Assembly: GCA_017860255.1 (NCBI GenBank)
Contig: JAFNAR010000020.1
Location: 1 to 45,561, forward strand
Source: Bacteroidota bacterium
GTDB taxonomy: Bacteria; Bacteroidota; Bacteroidia; Bacteroidales; P3
Length of the DNA stretch: 45,561 nucleotides
Reading direction: 5' to 3'
Shown here: in pieces, positions 16,695 to 25,640 of the stretch
Layout of the letters: every line of letters begins with the position of its first letter
Numbering within the stretch: position 1 is the first letter of the stretch
Notes under the pieces: generated by a model
What the model saw: only the letters and a program-made list of their open reading frames with translations
What the model was told of the DNA's origin: nothing
Databases searched by the model: none
Translations under genes and position numbers: made by a program

Positions 16695-17267
16695 TTATTC
16701 TTCTTTTATTACTTTTTCAATTACTATTGGGAAATGTTCTTGTTCCAATAGGTGGATTTTACCTGCAACCATATCTGCATCATCTTCAGGAAGGACTTCG
16801 CATTTTGCTTGAAAGATAATTTCTCCTTCATCGTAGTGTTGATTAACATAATGAATGGTTATTCCAGTTTCCTTTTCTTTGTTTTCAACTACTGCTTGGT
16901 GAACATTATGACCATACAGGCCTTTGCCTCCATATTTTGGTAAGAGTGCTGGATGTATGTTTATTATTTTGTTGGGATATTGCTTTAGAATATTTTCAGG
17001 CATTAGCCACAAAAAGCCTGCAAGAACAATAAAATCTATTTTTCTTTCTTTTAGCTTATCTAAAACTTTGTCGCTATTGTAAAAATCTTCTCTGTTATAA
17101 TATATGTATTCAATGCCAAGTTTTTTTGCTCTTTCAATGGCATAGGCGTCTTTTTTGTTAACTATAAGTATATCTACCTTAATATCTGTGCTTTCTTTAA
17201 AGTATTCTGCAATTCTTTGAAAGTTTGTTCCGCTACCGGAGGCAAAAATGGCTATTTTTTTTATCAT
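16695..17267 (-). CDS. purN: Phosphoribosylglycinamide formyltransferase
   Basis: A 190-residue GAR transformylase, which transfers a formyl group from 10-formyl-tetrahydrofolate to GAR in purine synthesis. The N-terminal phosphate-binding motif is FASGSGTNFQRI. The catalytic residues are Asn103 and His105 in INIHPALLP and Asp146 in HYDEGEIIF. Full family length. It stands alone on the minus strand, facing the FadL-like gene, with a -7 box about 33 nt upstream. Confidence 0.95.
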   Translation of the reverse strand: MIKKIAIFASGSGTNFQRIAEYFKESTDIKVDILIVNKKDAYAIERAKKLGIEYIYYNREDFYNSDKVLDKLKERKIDFIVLAGFLWLMPENILKQYPNKIINIHPALLPKYGGKGLYGHNVHQAVVENKEKETGITIHYVNQHYDEGEIIFQAKCEVLPEDDADMVAGKIHLLEQEHFPIVIEKVIKEE

Positions 17268-17299
17268 TTTTTTGTAAAAAGAAGGGGGTTTATTGGATA

Positions 17300-17307
17300 C
17301 AAAAATA
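17300..17307 (-). promoter_or_regulatory. -7 box (TATTTTTG) of purN
   Basis: TATTTTTG on the minus strand matches TAnnTTTG, 32 nt before the purN start codon. Confidence 0.55.
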
Positions 17308-17495
17308 ATATTTTATTCCAATTAACTCCATTTTGAATGATATTATTTCTCTTTTAGCCTAAAAAGATGGTTTGTATTATAAGCTAATAATCAAATTGTT
17401 AAACTCTCAAATGGGTTTTTTAATGCTTTTTTTCTTGGGGGGGTTGAGAAAAATTTGTTTCTTTGCAATCTAAATTAATTTAAAATCGAAAAATT

Positions 17496-17732
17496 ATGTC
17501 TGAAATTGCAGCAAAAGTTGTAGCTATCGTTGTAGATAAGCTAGGTGTTGAAGAAAGTCAAGTTACTCCAGAAGCTAGTTTTACTGGTGATTTAGGAGCA
17601 GATTCTTTAGACACAATTGAATTGATTATGGAAATAGAAAAAGAATTTGGTATTTCTATTCCAGATGATCAAGCAGAAAAGATTACAACAGTAGGTGATG
17701 CAATAGCACACATTGAAAACGCAACAAAATAA
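17496..17732 (+). CDS. acpP: Acyl carrier protein (fatty acid synthesis)
   Basis: A 78-residue housekeeping ACP. The phosphopantetheine site is the Ser of [19 protein letters not shown], followed by the conserved acidic recognition helix and [17 protein letters not shown]. It is followed 11 nt later by fabF, the usual partner order, and then by rnc and lipA. ACP is also the source of the octanoyl group used in lipoate synthesis, so the grouping makes functional sense. Confidence 0.97.
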   Translation: MSEIAAKVVAIVVDKLGVEESQVTPEASFTGDLGADSLDTIELIMEIEKEFGISIPDDQAEKITTVGDAIAHIENATK

Positions 17733-17743
17733 ATTCATTTCAT

Positions 17744-18994
17744 ATGCAAATGAGACGAGTTGTCGTAACGGGATTGGGTGCACTTACTCCAATTGGTCTT
17801 TCTGTTCCAGAGTTTTGGGATGGTTTGATTAAAGGGGTAAGTGGTGCTACTCCCATAACTTATTTTGATGCATCAAAGGCAAAAACACAATTTGCTTGTG
17901 AACTGAAAAATTTTGATGGTAGTGCCTATTTTGATAGAAAAGAGATAAGAAAGTATGATCCGTTTTCACAGTATGGTATAATTGCTTCTGAAGAAGCCGT
18001 TAAGGATTGCGGTGCAGACTTTGATACTTTAAATAAGGATAGAATCGGTGTCATTTGGGCATCAGGTATTGGAGGAATTCATTCTTTCCAACAAGAAGTG
18101 AAGGATTTCTTCAGAGGTGATGGTTCTTTCCGTTTTTCTCCATTCTTTATTCCAAAGATGATTGCAGATATTTGTGCTGGCCATATTTCAATGAAATATG
18201 ACTTAAGAGGTCCAAATTTTGCAACTGTTTCGGCTTGTGCCTCTTCTGCAAATGCCATTGCTGATGCCGCTTTATATATTAAAGTAGGTAAGGCAGATAT
18301 GATGGTTTGTGGAGGTAGTGAAGCTTCAATTGTTGAATCAAGTTTAGGTGGTTTTAGTTCAATGACCGCTCTTTCTACAAGAAATGACGATCCAAAAACA
18401 GCTTCTCGCCCTTTTGATAAGGATAGAGATGGTTTTGTTTTGGGAGAAGGAGCTGGAGCTGTTGTTCTTGAAGAGCTTGACCATGCACTTGCAAGAGGAG
18501 CTAAGATTTATGCAGAGGTTATGGGCTCAGGTCTAACTGCTGATGCATACCACATGACTGCTTCACATCCAGAAGGAAGAGGAGCCATGATGGCAATGAA
18601 AGTCGCTTTGGAAGAAGGCAATTTGGAATTAAATTCAGTTGATCACATCAATACTCACGGAACATCTACCCCTGTTGGTGACATTTCTGAACCTAAAGCA
18701 ATAGTAAATTTGTTTGGAGAACATGCAAAAACAATCAACATAAACTCTACTAAGAGTATGACTGGTCACCTTCTTGGTGCTGCCGGTGCTGCTGAGTTTA
18801 TTGCAACAGTACTAACCATTGTTAATGGAATTGTACCTCCAACAATTAACCACTTTACTGATGATCCTGAGATACCTGAGTTGAATTTCACGTTCAACAA
18901 GGCTCAAGAAAGAGAAGTAAATGTAGCTTTAACAAACACTTTTGGGTTTGGTGGTCACAATGCAAGTATTGCTTTAAAGAAGTATAGCAAGTAA
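17744..18994 (+). CDS. fabF: 3-oxoacyl-ACP synthase II
   Basis: A 416-residue FabF that elongates acyl-ACP chains. The triad is visible: Cys in VSACASSANAIADAA, His in NTHGTSTPVGD and His in KSMTGHLLGAAG, plus the FGFGGHNAS C-terminal loop. ATG at 17744 and a second ATG at 17750 (giving MRRVVVTGLG, the usual family start) are both possible; the second fits homologues slightly better. It lies 11 nt after acpP and 5 nt before rnc. Confidence 0.96.
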   Translation: MQMRRVVVTGLGALTPIGLSVPEFWDGLIKGVSGATPITYFDASKAKTQFACELKNFDGSAYFDRKEIRKYDPFSQYGIIASEEAVKDCGADFDTLNKDRIGVIWASGIGGIHSFQQEVKDFFRGDGSFRFSPFFIPKMIADICAGHISMKYDLRGPNFATVSACASSANAIADAALYIKVGKADMMVCGGSEASIVESSLGGFSSMTALSTRNDDPKTASRPFDKDRDGFVLGEGAGAVVLEELDHALARGAKIYAEVMGSGLTADAYHMTASHPEGRGAMMAMKVALEEGNLELNSVDHINTHGTSTPVGDISEPKAIVNLFGEHAKTININSTKSMTGHLLGAAGAAEFIATVLTIVNGIVPPTINHFTDDPEIPELNFTFNKAQEREVNVALTNTFGFGGHNASIALKKYSK

Positions 18995-18999
18995 AATAA

Positions 19000-19755
19000 A
19001 TGTTTCCCCTATTTAGAAAGTCAACTAATATTGATAACCGAGATAAGGAGCTGAAACTATTTCTGAAGAATATTCTTAGGTGCAAGCCTAAGAATATTTC
19101 TATTTATAAGCTGGCTCTTGTCCATAAGTCCTATTTCATTAAAGGGAAAAATGGATTTAAAATGAATAATGAACGTCTCGAATTCCTTGGAGATGCGGTC
19201 TTAAGTGCTATTGTTGCAGATTATTTATTTAGAAAATACCCCTACCAAGGAGAAGGTTTCCTAACGGAAATGCGTTCAAAAATTGTCAGTCGAGCTTCAT
19301 TAAACAAGCTCGCTCACAAGATTGGACTTACTCAACATATACAATATAGCAGAGATAGTGGGCAGTTCTTGTCAATGGATGGTGATGCTTTTGAAGCAAT
19401 TGTTGGGGCAATTTATCTCGACAAAGGCTACAAATCGGCCTATAAAGTCATAACAAAAAGTATTTTTTCTCTCTATTTAGACATTGATTCTATTGAGAAA
19501 TCGGACTGGAATTTCAAGAGTAAGCTTATTGATTGGGGACAAAAAACCAAGCAAAAAATATCCTATCAGGCCGTTGATGTTACCGATAATAGTACGAGAA
19601 AACAATATAAAGTACAGGTATTTATTAACGAAGAACCTCAAGAAACAGCAATCGACTTCTCCATAAAAGCTGCCGAACAACTGGCCTCTGAGAAAACTTA
19701 TAAGAAGCTTCTTGAGGCAAAAATTATCAGCGATGAACCAGAAAACAGACCGTAA
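19000..19755 (+). CDS. rnc: Ribonuclease III
   Basis: A 251-residue double-stranded RNA endonuclease that processes rRNA precursors and structured mRNAs. The signature NERLEFLGDAVLSAIVADYLF holds the metal-binding acidic residues of the nuclease domain, with a second acidic patch in DAFEAIVGAIYLDKG. From about residue 165 a double-stranded RNA-binding domain follows (FKSKLIDWGQKTKQK to AAEQLASEKTYKKLLE). Its end overlaps lipA. Confidence 0.96.
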   Translation: MFPLFRKSTNIDNRDKELKLFLKNILRCKPKNISIYKLALVHKSYFIKGKNGFKMNNERLEFLGDAVLSAIVADYLFRKYPYQGEGFLTEMRSKIVSRASLNKLAHKIGLTQHIQYSRDSGQFLSMDGDAFEAIVGAIYLDKGYKSAYKVITKSIFSLYLDIDSIEKSDWNFKSKLIDWGQKTKQKISYQAVDVTDNSTRKQYKVQVFINEEPQETAIDFSIKAAEQLASEKTYKKLLEAKIISDEPENRP

Positions 19756-20602
19756 ACCCTCATGGTTGAAGATTAAACTCCCTAATGGAGAGAACTATGC
19801 GAAGGTAAAAAAGATAGTTGAGTTAAACCAGTTACACACCATTTGCTCAAGTGGCAAATGCCCAAACATAGGAGAATGCTGGACAAAAGGAACAGCAACC
19901 TTTATGATTGCAGGCGATATCTGCACCCGTTCATGCAAGTTTTGTGCAACCCAAACAGGAAAACCTTTGCCTTTGGACGAAGATGAACCTAAGAAAATTG
20001 CCAACTCCATCAAGCTTATGAACCTTAAACACTGCGTTATAACCTCAGTTGACAGGGATGAACTTGAAGATAAAGGAGCTGAGCATTGGGCAAAAACCAT
20101 CCTTGAAATAAGAAAAGAAAACCCAAAAACCATCATAGAAGTGCTTACTCCCGACTTCGATGCTAATGATGAATGGCTAAATATAGTCTTTGAAGCCAAG
20201 CCAGATATCTTCGGTCATAACATGGAAACCGTCAAAAGACTCTCCTCTCAAATCCGCTCACGTGCCAAGTATCCTACCTCTCTTGATGTGTTAGACAAGG
20301 CATCTAAGGCAGGTTTAATTACCAAATCTGGCATAATGGTTGGACTTGGAGAGAAGGAAGATGAGGTTATTGAACTGATGCACGACCTTAGAGAAGTAAA
20401 ATGCAACCTTCTAACCATTGGACAATACCTCCAACCAACCAAAGAAAACCTCGATGTTCAAGAATATATCACCCCTGAACAGTTTGCAAAATACAAGGAA
20501 ATTGGCCTGAAAATGGGCTTCGACCAAGTGGAAAGTGGTGCCCTTGTTCGCTCATCCTATATGGCTGAAGAAACTTTTATCGAGTCAAAATTAGGCAAAT
20601 AG
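19733..20602 (+). CDS. lipA: Lipoyl synthase
   Basis: A radical SAM enzyme of 289 residues that inserts two sulfurs into octanoyl groups on lipoyl domains. The auxiliary iron-sulfur cluster motif CSSGKCPNIGEC and the radical SAM motif CTRSCKFC are both complete, and a Ser-containing C-terminal motif (ALVRSSY) supplies the known auxiliary-cluster ligand. The open frame reaches back to 19712, but ATG at 19733 (MNQKTDRKPSW) gives the usual start; even so it overlaps the end of rnc by 23 nt. Last gene of acpP-fabF-rnc-lipA; TAG stop. Confidence 0.96.
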   Translation: MNQKTDRKPSWLKIKLPNGENYAKVKKIVELNQLHTICSSGKCPNIGECWTKGTATFMIAGDICTRSCKFCATQTGKPLPLDEDEPKKIANSIKLMNLKHCVITSVDRDELEDKGAEHWAKTILEIRKENPKTIIEVLTPDFDANDEWLNIVFEAKPDIFGHNMETVKRLSSQIRSRAKYPTSLDVLDKASKAGLITKSGIMVGLGEKEDEVIELMHDLREVKCNLLTIGQYLQPTKENLDVQEYITPEQFAKYKEIGLKMGFDQVESGALVRSSYMAEETFIESKLGK

Positions 20603-20715
20603 CCTCTTTGAGATTTTAAATTTCCAAGCAAAAATTCCTAAAATTTGGGCAGAAAAAAATAAATTGTCCAAGAAAAAAATATTAAAAAATATTATCTACT
20701 TGTTAAAATAATTTG

Positions 20716-20723
20716 TACATTTG
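20716..20723 (+). promoter_or_regulatory. -7 box (TACATTTG) upstream of the HU-related gene
   Basis: TACATTTG matches TAnnTTTG on the plus strand. No well-spaced -33 element is seen. It lies 350 nt before the next gene, so it may instead serve a small RNA. Confidence 0.4.
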
Positions 20724-20836
20724 CCCTCGTAAAGCAGATTAAATTTGACTTTTAATAGCGAAAACATTGCTCTAAATCTTCCCTAAACTTCCACAATTGC
20801 ACCCTTTTTTTGGCAAGATTGCACCGATAAGTAAAA

Positions 20837-20919
20837 ACTTACTCATAGGTAAAGGCAAACTTACTCGTAGGTAAATCATCACTTGCTCATAAGTAAATCA
20901 CGACTTACCCATAGGTAAA
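20837..20919. repeat. Four 17-nt direct repeats at exact 22-nt spacing
   Basis: ACTTACTCATAGGTAAA (20837), ACTTACTCGTAGGTAAA (20859), ACTTGCTCATAAGTAAA (20881) and ACTTACCCATAGGTAAA (20903) are separated by 5-nt spacers. Each unit is an imperfect palindrome, TTAC-N6-GTAA. The layout resembles plasmid iterons or a phased operator array. It lies about 155 nt before the HU-related gene. Confidence 0.85.
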
Positions 20920-21073
20920 AAACCAAGAAAGCGGTACTGAAATATTAAAAAAGTGCAGAGTAATTGCTAGGAAATATAGGAAGAAAAGCAAAGTAATACG
21001 CCATTAAGAAGTTCAAATAAATGACGCTTTTGGACAATTATCTCATTTTATTAACCTCAAAAACTTCTATCTT

Positions 21074-21484
21074 ATGATTGAATATAAGAAAGTTAAGCGT
21101 AAGGTATCTGTGGGTACAAACCCTGGAGAGAAGTATTATGCAGACATTGTTAGAGGGCAAACCGTTGAACTTGACGAGATTTACAAGGACATGACCGACC
21201 TTACAAGCCTTTCAAGAGGAGACGCCATGAATGCAATTGACACCCTTACACAATTGTTTATCAAGTACTTTAAAAGTGGAAGGAATGTTAATCTTGGTCA
21301 GTTTGGCAGATTTAGAATCTATCTTGACGCCAAAGCAGTTAACACTTTGGAAGAAGTAACAGCTGAAACGATTAAGAATCCAAACATCAGATTCACAATG
21401 GGTAAAGAACTTAAGAAAGCCGTTTACGACACTCCAAAAGTTCTAAGTAAAACAATTAACAACGTGTACAAGGAAAAAAATTGA
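21074..21484 (+). CDS. HU/IHF-related DNA-binding protein
   Basis: A 136-residue member of the Bacteroidota HU-related family (histone-like, longer than classic HU). The middle holds the HU-type helix pair and the conserved LSRGDAMNAIDTLTQLF, then VNLGQFGRFRI, equal to the beta-arm base GFGxF of HU; the C-terminal tail is basic. It presumably binds and bends DNA. It is the only gene in the window with an undisturbed UGA stop (21482); the frame would add only six codons to a TAA at 21500. A large hairpin follows. Confidence 0.8.
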   Translation: MIEYKKVKRKVSVGTNPGEKYYADIVRGQTVELDEIYKDMTDLTSLSRGDAMNAIDTLTQLFIKYFKSGRNVNLGQFGRFRIYLDAKAVNTLEEVTAETIKNPNIRFTMGKELKKAVYDTPKVLSKTINNVYKEKN

Positions 21485-21543
21485 GCAGTAGAGAATCCAT
21501 AAACCTTGAAAAAGAATTACATAAACAGTAATTCTTAACCCAA

Positions 21544-21590
21544 AACATTAGGGGAAAATATGCTAAAACCCATATTTTCCCCCTAATGTT
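21544..21590. terminator. Long hairpin between the HU-related gene and the lipoprotein cluster
   Basis: AACATTAGGGGAAAATATG (21544-21562) pairs with 21571-21590 along its whole length, with a single bulged C and an 8-nt loop. There is no clear T-run, so it may act as a weak terminator or an RNA-stabilising stem. Confidence 0.6.
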
Positions 21591-21645
21591 TAAAAGGAAA
21601 AAAGACCAAAACCAATAACAATATTAATTAAAACCCCAAAGAAAA

Positions 21646-22329
21646 ATGAACACAAAACATTATTTAGCAGCCATATTTGCAGCTGCAATTTTATCAATTG
21701 GCTTCCTAAGTTGCGACCCAAAGGAAGACGACCCAACAACAAATCCAACTACTTCAACAGATGTTGTTAAGGAAATTTATGGATATTACGGTAAACCTGC
21801 AGAACAGGTGATAGCTCTTTTAGACGCAAAAGGATGGATGAAAATAACAGATAGTACTTCATATGGAATAATTTATACTTATCTTAGTATTGATTCAAAT
21901 AAGACTTATGCTATTTATTCCATAGATAATACTATAAAAGGGTCAGGATATGGTGAAGTGGAAATGCCTATACTCATTAATAAGCTAGCTTCCAATACAA
22001 ATAAGTTTATTTCCCTTTTCGAAAAATGGGAGGAAAGTCTTTCAAAAATCAGCATATTAAATTCTGTTTATCAAGGCACTATCATTGCAAATGACTATCA
22101 ATTTGAACAGGATTACGAATCAAGAGAAATGTTTTTAACAGACTTTCAACTTAAAAAACCCTCATTAAATTCAGCCAGCTCTTCTTTTTCAAATAGTCAA
22201 ATGAGAGGATATGTTTCAATAAATTTGGACTATGAAACAGATGATTCTGAAGTATATGTTGTATTTGAGGATAGTTTAATTTCTGAAAATATTAACAAAA
22301 ACAACAATAATACTTGGTTTAGAAAGTAG
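21646..22329 (+). CDS. Surface-type lipoprotein, tandem paralogue 1
   Basis: A 227-residue lipoprotein of unknown function. Signal peptide with lipobox around FLSC; lipidated Cys23 is followed by DPKEDDP, an acidic tail of the kind that directs Bacteroidota lipoproteins to the cell surface. The first mature block, DVVKEIYGYYGKPAEQVIALLDAKGW, is shared by all three paralogues; the rest diverges while keeping recurring motifs such as NTNKFISLFEKWE and FLTDFQ. I recognise no catalytic motif. ATG start; TAG stop. Confidence 0.8.
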   Translation: MNTKHYLAAIFAAAILSIGFLSCDPKEDDPTTNPTTSTDVVKEIYGYYGKPAEQVIALLDAKGWMKITDSTSYGIIYTYLSIDSNKTYAIYSIDNTIKGSGYGEVEMPILINKLASNTNKFISLFEKWEESLSKISILNSVYQGTIIANDYQFEQDYESREMFLTDFQLKKPSLNSASSSFSNSQMRGYVSINLDYETDDSEVYVVFEDSLISENINKNNNNTWFRK

Positions 22330-22388
22330 AAGTATTAGGGTAAAATACCAAAAACAAGACCAATAATAAATTAATGCACCATTCAAAA

Positions 22389-23078
22389 ATGAACATAAAA
22401 CATTATTTATCTGCCATAATAACCGCGGCAATCCTGTCAATAAGCTTCCTAAGTTGCGACCCAAAGGAAGACGACCCAACAACAAATCCAACTACTTCAA
22501 ATGATGTTGTAAAGGAAATTTATGGATATTACGGTAAACCAGCTGCTCAAGTGCTTTCAATTTTGGATGCCAAAGGTTGGATAAAGAGTATGGAAACCTC
22601 TGGTGAATTAACAGGATACTCCTATATAAGTAGCGATTCAGCTAAGGGTTATGGTATTATTATCTTGAACGGTAAAGTTAAAGAAACTCAATATATGGAG
22701 GTTGAAAGTACAGATTTTTATAAATCAAAGCTTGCTGAAAATGCCGATAAGTTCCTTTCTTTGTTTGAAAAATGGGAGATAAGTTTAAATTCTATCATGC
22801 CTTCTGAATCACAATATTGGGGAGCTATCCATGCAGATAGCCTTCAATTTAACCAAGAATATCAAAGTAGAGATGCCTTTATATCAGACTTTCAGGCCAA
22901 AAAATCTACAATAACTTTTGCAGGGAGTGCCTTTACTTACGGACAATTCTTTGGCGAAACATTTATTCATGTTGATTATAATACCAAACAATCAGTAGTA
23001 TCAGTATTCTTTACCGACGAACCTGATATTTCAAAAGCAAACAAAATATTCAAAAATCTTTCAATATTAAAACATTAA
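22389..23078 (+). CDS. Surface-type lipoprotein, tandem paralogue 2
   Basis: A 229-residue paralogue of the preceding protein, starting at ATG 22389 (MNIKHYL), which aligns with the start of the other two; the ATG at 22374 would only add five residues. Cys23 and the acidic CDPKEDDP tail are identical to copy 1, and so is DVVKEIYGYYGKPAAQVLSILDAKGW apart from a few residues. The C-terminal half differs strongly from copies 1 and 3 (for example WGAIHADSLQFNQEYQ against its counterparts). Function unknown. Confidence 0.78.
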   Translation: MNIKHYLSAIITAAILSISFLSCDPKEDDPTTNPTTSNDVVKEIYGYYGKPAAQVLSILDAKGWIKSMETSGELTGYSYISSDSAKGYGIIILNGKVKETQYMEVESTDFYKSKLAENADKFLSLFEKWEISLNSIMPSESQYWGAIHADSLQFNQEYQSRDAFISDFQAKKSTITFAGSAFTYGQFFGETFIHVDYNTKQSVVSVFFTDEPDISKANKIFKNLSILKH

Positions 23079-23090
23079 ACCCAAAGAAAA

Positions 23091-23777
23091 ATGGATAGAA
23101 AACATTATTTAGTAGCTATTTTAACGGCTGCAATTTTATCAATTAGCTTCCTAAGTTGCGACCCAAAGGATGACGACCCAACAACAAATCCAACGCCTTC
23201 AACTGATGTTGTAAAGGAAGTTTATGGATTTTTCGGTAAACCTGAGGCTCAGGTGCTTTCTATTTTGGATGCAAAAGGCTGGACAAAAGTTTCAGATAGT
23301 GCTGAATTAGGTCTTGTTTATTCTTATATCAGTGCTGATTCTCTGAAGGTTTATGCTGTTTATTCTATTGACAATACTATTAAAGGGGCAGCCTATTCTG
23401 AATCTGAATCACCAATAACATCTTACGGAAAGAATGCTTCCAATACTAATAAGTTTATTTCTCTTTTCGAAATAATGGAGCAAAGTCTTTCAACTATCAG
23501 CCTTTTAAATATAAATTATATAGGGAAGATAATTGCAGACAACGGTACTTTTAATCAAGAATACTACGATAGAGCAGAATTTTTATCAGACTTCCAAGCT
23601 AAAAAATCTACCTTATATTTAGCCCGTTCTTCTTTTTATGGGGAAGAAATGAGCGCTAATACCCATCTTTATTTAAACGATGAAGATAATGAATCTGAAG
23701 TATTTGTTGTCTTTGAGGATAATTTAGTAATAGAAAAATTAGGCAAAACCACAAAAGATTCTTGGTTTAAGAGGTAG
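23091..23777 (+). CDS. Surface-type lipoprotein, tandem paralogue 3
   Basis: A 228-residue paralogue. Cys23 is followed by DPKDDDP. It is closer to copy 1 than to copy 2 in the C-terminal half: copies 1 and 3 share VYAVYSIDNTIKG-like segments and end in DSWFKR or NTWFRK. The three genes are 59 and 12 nt apart and probably cotranscribed; a perfect hairpin terminator follows. TAG stop. Confidence 0.78.
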   Translation: MDRKHYLVAILTAAILSISFLSCDPKDDDPTTNPTPSTDVVKEVYGFFGKPEAQVLSILDAKGWTKVSDSAELGLVYSYISADSLKVYAVYSIDNTIKGAAYSESESPITSYGKNASNTNKFISLFEIMEQSLSTISLLNINYIGKIIADNGTFNQEYYDRAEFLSDFQAKKSTLYLARSSFYGEEMSANTHLYLNDEDNESEVFVVFEDNLVIEKLGKTTKDSWFKR

Positions 23778-23805
23778 AAATCTAAGGCAATTGAATTAAA
23801 AAAAG

Positions 23806-23836
23806 TAGGGTAAAGCAAAAACTTTACCCTATTTTT
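23806..23836. terminator. Bidirectional terminator between lipoprotein 3 and the AI-2E permease
   Basis: TAGGGTAAAG (23806-23815) and CTTTACCCTA (23822-23831) are perfect complements with a 6-nt loop. Five T follow on the plus strand, and a T-run follows on the minus strand as well, so it serves both convergent units. Confidence 0.92.
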
Positions 23837-23863
23837 ATGTCTTTTTGTTTGAGGTTTTTAAGT

Positions 23864-24979
23864 CTAAATATCTTTGGTAATCTTCTGAACGAACTTCCAA
23901 TTTGAGAAAAATTCCTTAGCAATTATCCTTAAAAAGGTATAGGTTGGGATTGCTAAAATCATACCTACTACTCCTCCAATCTCACCTGCCATAAGTATTA
24001 CTACGAATATTTCGAGAGGATGCGCCTTAACACTCTTGGAATAGATAAGGGGTTGCAGTACAAAATCGTCAACAAGTTTTACAATAGCGAAGACAATAGC
24101 GAACTTTAGCACGATTGGAGCAATACTAAGGCTTGCATCAGTGCTTAAAAAGCCTGTTATTGTTATTATTAAACCCATAGCTCCTCCAATAATTACCCCA
24201 ATATAAGGCAGAATAACCATAACCCCACAAATGGAAGCTATAAGGATAAAGTTGGAAAATCCCATAAGATAAAAACCTATGGAAAGGAGGGTTATCATTA
24301 TAATTATTTCGATAAATATTCCAATAAAGTACCTTGAGATAAGGTTTCTGGAGTTTGAAATTATTCTGTCAACTTCGTCAATATACTTGTCAGGAGTGAT
24401 TCCAACGATTGCATTATAGAGCAAATGTGAGTCTTTGATAAGGAAAAATGCGAAGAAAAGAGTTATAAATGTACCCATAATTATGCTTCCACTAAGACTC
24501 AAAACGATGTTTGCAATGTCAGTTAGTTGGAACAGTTTGAACATATCCAGAATCTTATTTGATATAAGGGTCTCTAAATTTGTGTTATCAGGCATAAGTT
24601 TATACTCATGTAAGAATAGCTCAATCTTTCCAATTGGCTCAGCATAATAGTCGGCAATCTGGTAAATATCCAAATTTGCAAAGTTCATTGCTTGAGAAAT
24701 GATAAGGGGAACGAGCACATAAAGGGCGGTTGCAATGATAGCAATTAGGGTAATAAGAGTGATTGTTGAGGCAAGTATATTTCCTATACGTAGTTTTTTA
24801 TAGCTCAACCTCTCCAAACCCTTCATCAAAGGCCTTCCCATAAACGACAAAACCACCGCAATTGCAAAGCATATAACAAGAAAACGAAAATACCAGATGC
24901 CGTAAACGACCAAAATAATCACCAAAATTGAGAAAATCCACTTGGCAATTGTTGGAAATTGAAACTTGCTATTATCCAT
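23864..24979 (-). CDS. AI-2E family (PerM-like) membrane permease
   Basis: A 371-residue inner membrane protein with about eight predicted helices and the family motif PYIGVIIGGAMGLIITI. Family members export signalling molecules, or exchange ions for protons; the substrate here is unknown. It lies 32 nt after queD on the same strand and is probably cotranscribed with it. TAG stop. Confidence 0.85.
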   Translation of the reverse strand: MDNSKFQFPTIAKWIFSILVIILVVYGIWYFRFLVICFAIAVVLSFMGRPLMKGLERLSYKKLRIGNILASTITLITLIAIIATALYVLVPLIISQAMNFANLDIYQIADYYAEPIGKIELFLHEYKLMPDNTNLETLISNKILDMFKLFQLTDIANIVLSLSGSIIMGTFITLFFAFFLIKDSHLLYNAIVGITPDKYIDEVDRIISNSRNLISRYFIGIFIEIIIMITLLSIGFYLMGFSNFILIASICGVMVILPYIGVIIGGAMGLIITITGFLSTDASLSIAPIVLKFAIVFAIVKLVDDFVLQPLIYSKSVKAHPLEIFVVILMAGEIGGVVGMILAIPTYTFLRIIAKEFFSNWKFVQKITKDI

Positions 24980-25011
24980 AATATACTGCTATAAAGTTAA
25001 AAATTAAAGAC

Positions 25012-25455
25012 TTATAATTCGTTGTCCTCCTCAAGCCATTCAGCATAGGAGGATGCTGTTTCATACAAACAAAGACGGGCTAAGCTAATATTTTTAGGCA
25101 AATTTGCCTTAATTCTCTTTGCAAAATCAATAAGTAAGTTCTCACAAGTTGGTTGATAATCAGTGATAACTAACTTAGTCTCGCAGTTTTTTAGATGAGA
25201 AAGCATCTTTGAACTTTCAGGAACCACAAGAGCATGGTCTAACCTCTCTACAATTTCTTTAAAAACAATGGCTTTAAGAAGGCCAAAATCCATAACCATT
25301 CCATCTTTGGGATTATCCTTTTGGTTTAAAGGCTCGCCTAAAACAGTAACAAACAGTCTATAACTATGACCGTGAATATTTCTGCATAACCCATCATAAG
25401 CATGCAAAACATGTGACATTTCGAAGTTAAACTCCTTAGTAAGTCTAATTTTCAT
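25012..25455 (-). CDS. queD: 6-carboxytetrahydropterin synthase
   Basis: A 147-residue T-fold enzyme of queuosine synthesis that turns dihydroneopterin triphosphate into 6-carboxytetrahydropterin. Zinc ligands His15, His28 and His30 (SHVLHAY, NIHGHSY) and the catalytic Cys24 are present, and the C-terminal LYETASSYAEW matches the family. The other queuosine genes are not in the window. A -7 box lies about 50 nt upstream. Confidence 0.9.
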   Translation of the reverse strand: MKIRLTKEFNFEMSHVLHAYDGLCRNIHGHSYRLFVTVLGEPLNQKDNPKDGMVMDFGLLKAIVFKEIVERLDHALVVPESSKMLSHLKNCETKLVITDYQPTCENLLIDFAKRIKANLPKNISLARLCLYETASSYAEWLEEDNEL

Positions 25456-25502
25456 AAGTTAAAATCAAAGAAAACACAGAATAAATAATTCATCTAATGA
25501 AG

Positions 25503-25510
25503 CAAAAATA
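25503..25510 (-). promoter_or_regulatory. -7 box (TATTTTTG) of queD
   Basis: TATTTTTG on the minus strand, 47 nt before the queD start. A TTG 23 nt further upstream could be the -33 element. Confidence 0.5.
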
Positions 25511-25640
25511 CAACTAATTATAATACAAAAGCGCAATTTCTCCATTTTCTTATTTAAGCAAAAGTGTAAGAATTCCCTTTTAAAAGAAGAGAAATTAAAG
25601 CAAAACTTTGCCACATTAATTAAGAAATAAGCTTTAAAAA

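Larger units (their letters stand above)
20603..21073. other. Intergenic region with promoter-like box and 22-nt iteron-like array
   Basis: No open frame of note in these 471 nt. It contains a promoter-like box at 20716 and four direct repeats at 20837-20919. If 20716 is the promoter of the HU-related gene, the mRNA would carry a leader of nearly 350 nt that includes the repeats. Confidence 0.6.

Noticed and set aside
21544..21590. Large hairpin as a riboswitch for the lipoprotein genes
   Set aside because: It is one uninterrupted stem with a small loop and no conserved-looking junction or expression platform.
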